Shown here piece after piece: positions 58,701-64,000 of a stretch of 64,000 bases of DNA. The stretch spans positions 1,825,001-1,889,000 of the forward strand of contig JAMPIT010000493.1 in assembly GCA_026261815.1 (NCBI GenBank), in the 5' to 3' direction. The DNA comes from Monarcha castaneiventris obscurior. Taxonomy: Eukaryota; Chordata; Aves; Passeriformes; Monarchidae. The position numbers and the translations under genes are program-made. Each line of letters starts with the position of its first letter. Within the stretch, counting starts at the first letter, position 1. The notes beneath the pieces are model-generated. The model was not told where the DNA came from. It did no database searches and was given only the letters and a program-made list of their open reading frames with translations.

Positions 58701-60099
58701 AGCACAGCAGCTGCCCAGCATTAACAGAGCTCTGCAGCTCTGAGCAGGAACCAGGCACAGAGCCCCAGCTATAAAGCTGATGAACTGAGAGAATATCACA
58801 AAGAGAAAGAGGGAAAACACAACATGATACCAGAGCTATTTGATTGTGATTTATGCCCCATCCCACCTTGCCTTTTAGGAGTGAAACACCACGCAATGCA
58901 CAGAAATGGCCTTTGGCCCTGTGTGTGCAGCTCTTTGGCCTCACATCTCTGCAGCACGGGCTGCAGACAGTCCTGCCACATGAACCCAGAGCTTGCTCCC
59001 ACCAGAAAAGACCAGATGCAAGTCCTGGATGCACTGATGGCACCTGCATGGCCACACAGGCTGCCCACACACCTCAAGTCTCTCCACAGCCTGGAACAGT
59101 TTGCAACACAAACCGTGGCACCAGATCCCTCGAGAGCATCACTGCCTCGGCTCTGCTAAGAGCTTCAGCAGCAGACTCCAGCTCCAGCTGGAGGAAAGAG
59201 AAGGTGATACCCAGCACAGACCTGACAAACCATCATTTTGCCAATTCTCAGAACCAGGCTTTTCACTGTTTCCTTTCAAAGCGAAACTTTTGTTTGCCAA
59301 TCATGTTTTGAAGAAAAATGGTTGAACTCAGAATCTAACAAATAACCCAGGAACAATATTGGGGTAAAATAAAACATTTCATTTGTCCCAATATTATTTT
59401 GTTTTCCAGGAAAAAACCTTGCAACAGGTAACCAGGTCTCCCCACTGAAGGAGTGTAGACCCAGCACTCCTCATTGCCACTAAAGTAAACTTAAAAGGTG
59501 CAGAGCCCAGAGCAGCTCCTTTCAAAGGTAAAATAACTGTTCCTGTGGTGAGCTCAGCAACACAAGGGAAAGCTGCCCAGTGTGTGAAAAGATCCAGGAC
59601 AACATTTTTCATTTTTTTTTTCCCATTGGTGTGTAATGTTATCCAGCTTGTACACAGCTGAACTAGATCATCCCTTCCAGGAAGACATCCAGGTCTGAGG
59701 TGAAGAATTAATTTCTGAGCTAGAATTAATTTCCCTCTTGTCCTGGTCAGCTGCTCCACTGGGTGATTACTGTGTTGCTCCACAGTTGTCTTTCCAACCT
59801 AACTTCAACATCCATCCACTAAGATCTTCTTCCCTCAGTTACGTATCTCCTGGTGCAGGGGATTACCCACCATTACCTACCACAGTGCCTCCAAACTTCC
59901 TTTTCAGCAAGCCAAATAGCCTGAGCTCTTTAAGACTTTCACTCCAGACCTTAGCTCATCCCATTACAGCTGAGTTATCCTCCAACGTGTATCCAAGAGG
60001 AGAACAAAAGCCATCCTGCTGTTTGGAGGGCCATAAGCTTTGTGCTTTGCCAAAGAGTCTTACCCACTGAAATTGCCTCAGATGCAAACACCAGCCTGA
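55716..60099. other. Unique sequence, no supported gene
   Basis: A short CT run (57280-57295) is the only simple repeat. Frames up to 178 codons (58534-59070, minus) have no recognisable domain. No paired splice signals with coding signature were found by eye. Confidence 0.4.
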
Positions 60100-60297
60100 T
60101 AGAAATGAGGGGTGTGAGAAGGGCAGCATTGGAATTGGCTGCCCACGGAATCACCAGGCCTGGAAGTGTTCAAAAAATGGGTAGATGTGGTGCCTGGGGA
60201 CACCAATTAATGGTGAATCTGGCAATGTAGGCTAATGGTTGGACTCAATGATATAGGAGGGCTTTTCCAGCCTTTAATGATTCTGTGATCCTGTGAA
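60100..60297 (+). repeat. CR1 LINE 3' end, plus strand, diverged
   Basis: The text follows the CR1 3' untranslated end in sense orientation: 'atcaccaggcctggaagtgt', 'ggttggactcaatgatatag', 'gagggcttttccagccttta', then 'atgattctgtgatcctgtga' as the terminal repeat. It is more diverged than the other copies. Confidence 0.85.
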
Positions 60298-63200
60298 GGA
60301 AGTCCCAGATTCCGCAGCTCCTCCAAGGCTTTCATGAGCAGCCAGTTGTGAGCATTTACTGATGTCTGTTACCCTCAGCTCATGAACGTCTGGCAATCTC
60401 CAAACTCGGTTGGGGAACTCCAAAGTCTCTTCTTTGCCATGTGGCTGTGCTAGGTGTCTTGGGGTGGCTCTATGATGTGTATCCCCTATCACGGCTCTAT
60501 GCCAAAAAATTAGTCTGCGAGCTGTGTGTGCTGTTTGAGATGGTTTCACTCAAAATGGCACCTGTCCATGGGGAAGATGAGAATTCTCCAAACAAATGGC
60601 TCATTATTTCAGCACTCGCATGGGAGGGGTCCAAGGAATGGTTTTCATCAACAAAACTCTCTCTGGGTACCACTGACAGCTAGAGCTTCCAGTCAAGGCA
60701 TGCTGAGGTGAAAATCCAAGGAATGCCATTCCTTCTTGGAGCCAATTCCTTCGGTGTCAAATCGCCAGCCAAAGAAAACACATTAAAATCAATGCCCTTA
60801 AAAATGACAAGCTCTGAAAAAACGCACCCTGAGAACAGAGATGGTCAATCCAAAGCTGCTCATGAGGCCGCCTCTGACTGCCAGGCTCCCTGTCAGAGTA
60901 TTCCCCCACAGTTTTTCCCCAGTGAAGTATGGGTCTCCTGGCTGGAGCCAGTGGGCTGCTGCCCCTCAGCTCAGGCAGCGCTGCAGGAGCATGGAGCAGG
61001 CTGCGCCTCACTGCGTTTGTTCAGTCCCAAAAAAGGCAAATCTCTTCCTTGACTCCCCGAGTCCCTCTGATGAAAGAATATCCCTGCATGGAGAGGCCTT
61101 GATGTGCTCCCACAGGCTGTGCTGGTGGTCTCCCAAACCAGGCTTTGGTGTCTCAGCAGCAGCGCTAATTATGGAGCCCAGGGAAGCAGATAAACAAGAA
61201 GCTGAATGATTTTATGAGTGAATTTAGGCTTGTGATAACAAAGACAAGGGGGAACACCACACTTTCTCATCTAGTTTGACTAAGGCAACCCATCAGGAAC
61301 CTGCTGAGTCAGCCAAAGAAGTAAGCTGCCATCGTCTGCAGAGCTCCAGTGGTTCCCAGGATCCCATCCTGCTCTGCCAACACCCCTGAAATCCCCTGGG
61401 ATAGCAGCACTGAGTCCTCAGTGAGCCACCAATAAACCCAGTGCTAAGGGCTACTGCTCAAAACATGGTCAGGATCCTGCAACCTGACCCTCACACCCTC
61501 AAGCTTCCTGTATCTACCTCCTCAACCCACAGCATCTCCTTCCTGACCTACATGAACTTTCCAGCTGAGTCCAGACCTCCACATGTGCAGGCTGCAAACT
61601 GCAGTGAGCCACAGGTCAGCTGCAGCAGGAGCAGCAGGGATAATTGCTGCTTTAACTGGAGACACAGGCTGGACTTTAAGAGAAGCAGTTAAGGGTAATG
61701 GTGGGTTGCCCACCTCATGGTCTCTTTGGACCCAGAGTGGAAAAGAAGTTTCAGCCAGAAATTAGTTAGTGGGCTCAGTGTTGAGGTTAATGGATGGAAG
61801 TTTATAGTCTGCTATTCACAGCAGGTCAGGCTCTGTAAGGCTTTAGATGTTTCCAGCACTGGCATGTCCATGTCTCTGAACAAATAACAAAGAGTGTCTC
61901 CCACGCCACTCCACCTGTAAGTTCAGTGATGGGGAAATTGAGGCAAGTTGATAAAACAGCCGGACTTTCCTGCAGCGCTTGGCAGCAAGGGGAGCCAGCA
62001 CTGTATTCAACACCCTGTCTGACATTCCAGCACTTTCTGGAATGCACCCATGTCACTGCAAAGAACAACACTGCCCACCAAGCACATCCTCACTCGGGAC
62101 AGCTTGAGCCCAGGCTGTCCGCAGACGCCCGGTCTGTCCTCAGAGGTCCTCAGAAACAGTGGCAATGGAGAGGGGTTATGTTGGCGTGAGCAAATATCTG
62201 CTCCTTGAGCCAACAAAGCCCATGGGGATCACGTGCTGGGCAGCAGCAGCAGCTCCATCTGCTCACCCTGTGCTGCCTCAGTGGCCGGCAGCAGCACCAG
62301 CTCCTCAGCAGAGGAATCATCATCTGGGCAGCAAGAGCTCCTGTTTCAGCAATATTTCTCTGATGCCTGTGAAGTAATTATCAATAGCTCTTCCCACTGT
62401 CCTCTAATGGAAGCTGGCCTCATTAATTACATTACACTGAGTCAGCTTAGCATGCTCAGAGATGATGAAAACACTCTTAGTCCTTCTTCCAAAATAAGCA
62501 GCAAGCTACGACACCTTGTGTTTAAATATTTTCCACCATGCCTTAAACTATCTGAACCTCATTTCCTATGAGAATCAGCTCACCCACTCCTGAGCTGCCA
62601 GCATCAGGCAAAACACAACGTGGTATTTTAGGGCACCCTAAAGCAGAAACAGCAAAAGAGGATGGAATGCCCCTGCTAGACTTCAATGAACTTCGGTATC
62701 GATACAGACATACAGCACCTTAAAAGCACCGTGAGCCCTTAGCTGTGTGACCGTATTTCACAGCACCACCTCTCCTGCCCACTGCCAAGGTCGCTGCACA
62801 ATGCTGCTTCTGAGAAGGAGCCTCCTGTGCTGGCTCATCAGCTTCATCTAAATGAATGTGGTTGTTAATATCGACTAATCTACATATTGCTCGTGATGGC
62901 AATGCCTCTCCCTCACGAACTCAGTTTCCCCCAGATGCCTCTGCTCCATGGCACAATGCATTTACACCCTAAACCTGCAAGTGAGACTGTTTAAAGGCTG
63001 CACAATATAAGCTGAGCTTATCTGCAGGCCCAGGTTTGGCCCTTCCCTTAAATACACGAAATAACATCATTCAGGTTAGATTATTTATGAAATAGCATTA
63101 TTTAATCCCTGTGGTTTTCAGAGAAAGGCAAAAGGGCTGAATCACCTTCCAGAGGCATCCTTTTCTTTGATGGTATTTTAGGGAACCTGCAGTAACTAGG

Positions 63201-64000
63201 AATAGGAACCATCTCATGTGTAACTTCTACATGGTAAGGAAGAGACCAAAGCTTCTTTAAGGGAGGAAAAATGGTCATATTTGAGAAAAGGAAAAATGTT
63301 TCTGCTTACCATCTTGGAGATATTTTGAAATGTTTAAGTTTTTCCTTCCTATACATTTGTTTCAGAAAAATCACCAGCATTTAATTTTTGAGGAGGGATT
63401 TAAATGGTTTCAGAGCATGCAGCTGAAGCAAAATGAATCAAACTAAACATTCAGGGTCTCCTATTTGTTCTGCTGAATAATCTTCCTCTTAGTGCTATCA
63501 GAAAGGAATTAAGAAACATTTTTTTAGTTTAACAACCAAAAGTAAAAATCAATTATTCAGAGTTTTAGTTCTGAGCTGGTTTGAAAAATCTACCTTTTTG
63601 ATATGCTTGAGATCATTTAAAGATATTAAGAAATATGGTTGCATGCAACAAATTAAACGAAGCATCAAAACATCAGATGCAAAATAATAGTTTTAAAACA
63701 AATCTCCATAACCATCATGTGAAAACATTTCACAATGACTTATATTTCAAATAAAAAGATGTGATTTTTTCAATTAAAATGGAGATGCAATCTTTCTTAA
63801 AAGTAATGAAAATGCAAATACTCTGTACTAGATAAATTAGAGTGGGAAAATGCATATATAAAGAAAATAGGTCATGTTGCAGTGAGTGAAAGAGGGAGGG
63901 AAAAGCAGAAAATTGAAGGGAAAAGGCAAATTGAACTCAAGTTCTTATTTCTCAACAGCATCCTTTAACAAAACCCACTCTTTATGTTTTCTCTACAAAC
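60298..64000. other. Unique sequence, no supported gene
   Basis: 60716-60739 has a palindrome with two inverted GGAATG words. 62360-62560 and 63480-63900 are complex and AT-rich, and may be conserved non-coding DNA. No gene is supported up to the window edge. Confidence 0.4.

Noticed and set aside
1..64000. tRNA, rRNA or CRISPR loci
   Set aside because: No cloverleaf with box A/B, no rRNA core text, and no regularly spaced repeats were seen. The tRNA-like 3' ends at 4196-4213 and 31970-31987 are retroviral primer sites.

Overview
The window looks like bird nuclear DNA, most likely a songbird. It has 3'-end fragments of CR1 LINEs in both orientations, several structurally complete ERV insertions and solo LTRs, low overall repeat density and long complex non-coding stretches. 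Bird is well supported by the CR1 sequences; songbird is inference from the abundance of apparently young ERVs. I found no host protein-coding exon, tRNA, rRNA or CRISPR array that I can support. The only open frames that read as genes belong to endogenous retroviruses.

Layout. 1-3774: unique sequence. 3775-5215: a plus-strand CR1 copy split by a 553-bp ERV insertion (4007-4559, tRNA-Ile primer site, 6-bp target duplication), followed by a separate minus-strand CR1 3' end. 7536-11104: a complete 3.57-kb LTR element on the minus strand (6-bp duplication, lysine-type primer site). It has no pol, but carries one 791-codon frame that starts like a betaretroviral matrix protein and becomes unrecognisable. 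14891-15328, 19379-19636, 33895-34332 and 52697-53133: four copies of one 438-bp solo-LTR family in alternating orientation. 22641-22861: a 221-bp solo LTR. 25641-32877: a complete 7.2-kb ERVL-type provirus on the minus strand with 5-bp duplications, a perfect tRNA-Lys1,2 primer site, an open gag, an open pol and no env. 53860-55715: an older avian interspersed repeat split by an 891-bp solo LTR (54658-55548). 40607-40737, 47628-47905 and 60100-60297: CR1 fragments. 43320-43689: a large ATCC microsatellite. The rest is unique DNA, with a few AT-rich stretches that read like conserved non-coding elements.

How the parts work together. In the ERVL provirus, gag and pol share one frame separated by a single amber codon with a hairpin just downstream, which suggests Pol is made by stop-codon readthrough. 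Gag begins with a membrane-embedded, potentially glycosylated N-terminal domain, unusual for a retroviral Gag. The 3.57-kb element would need enzymes from a helper. The LTRs contribute promoters, poly(A) signals, a CTCF-like motif and several short perfect hairpins at or near predicted RNA 5' ends. Boundaries, target duplications and motifs were read directly. Family names rest on knowledge of ERV classes and on remembered CR1 and repeat consensus, with no database search.
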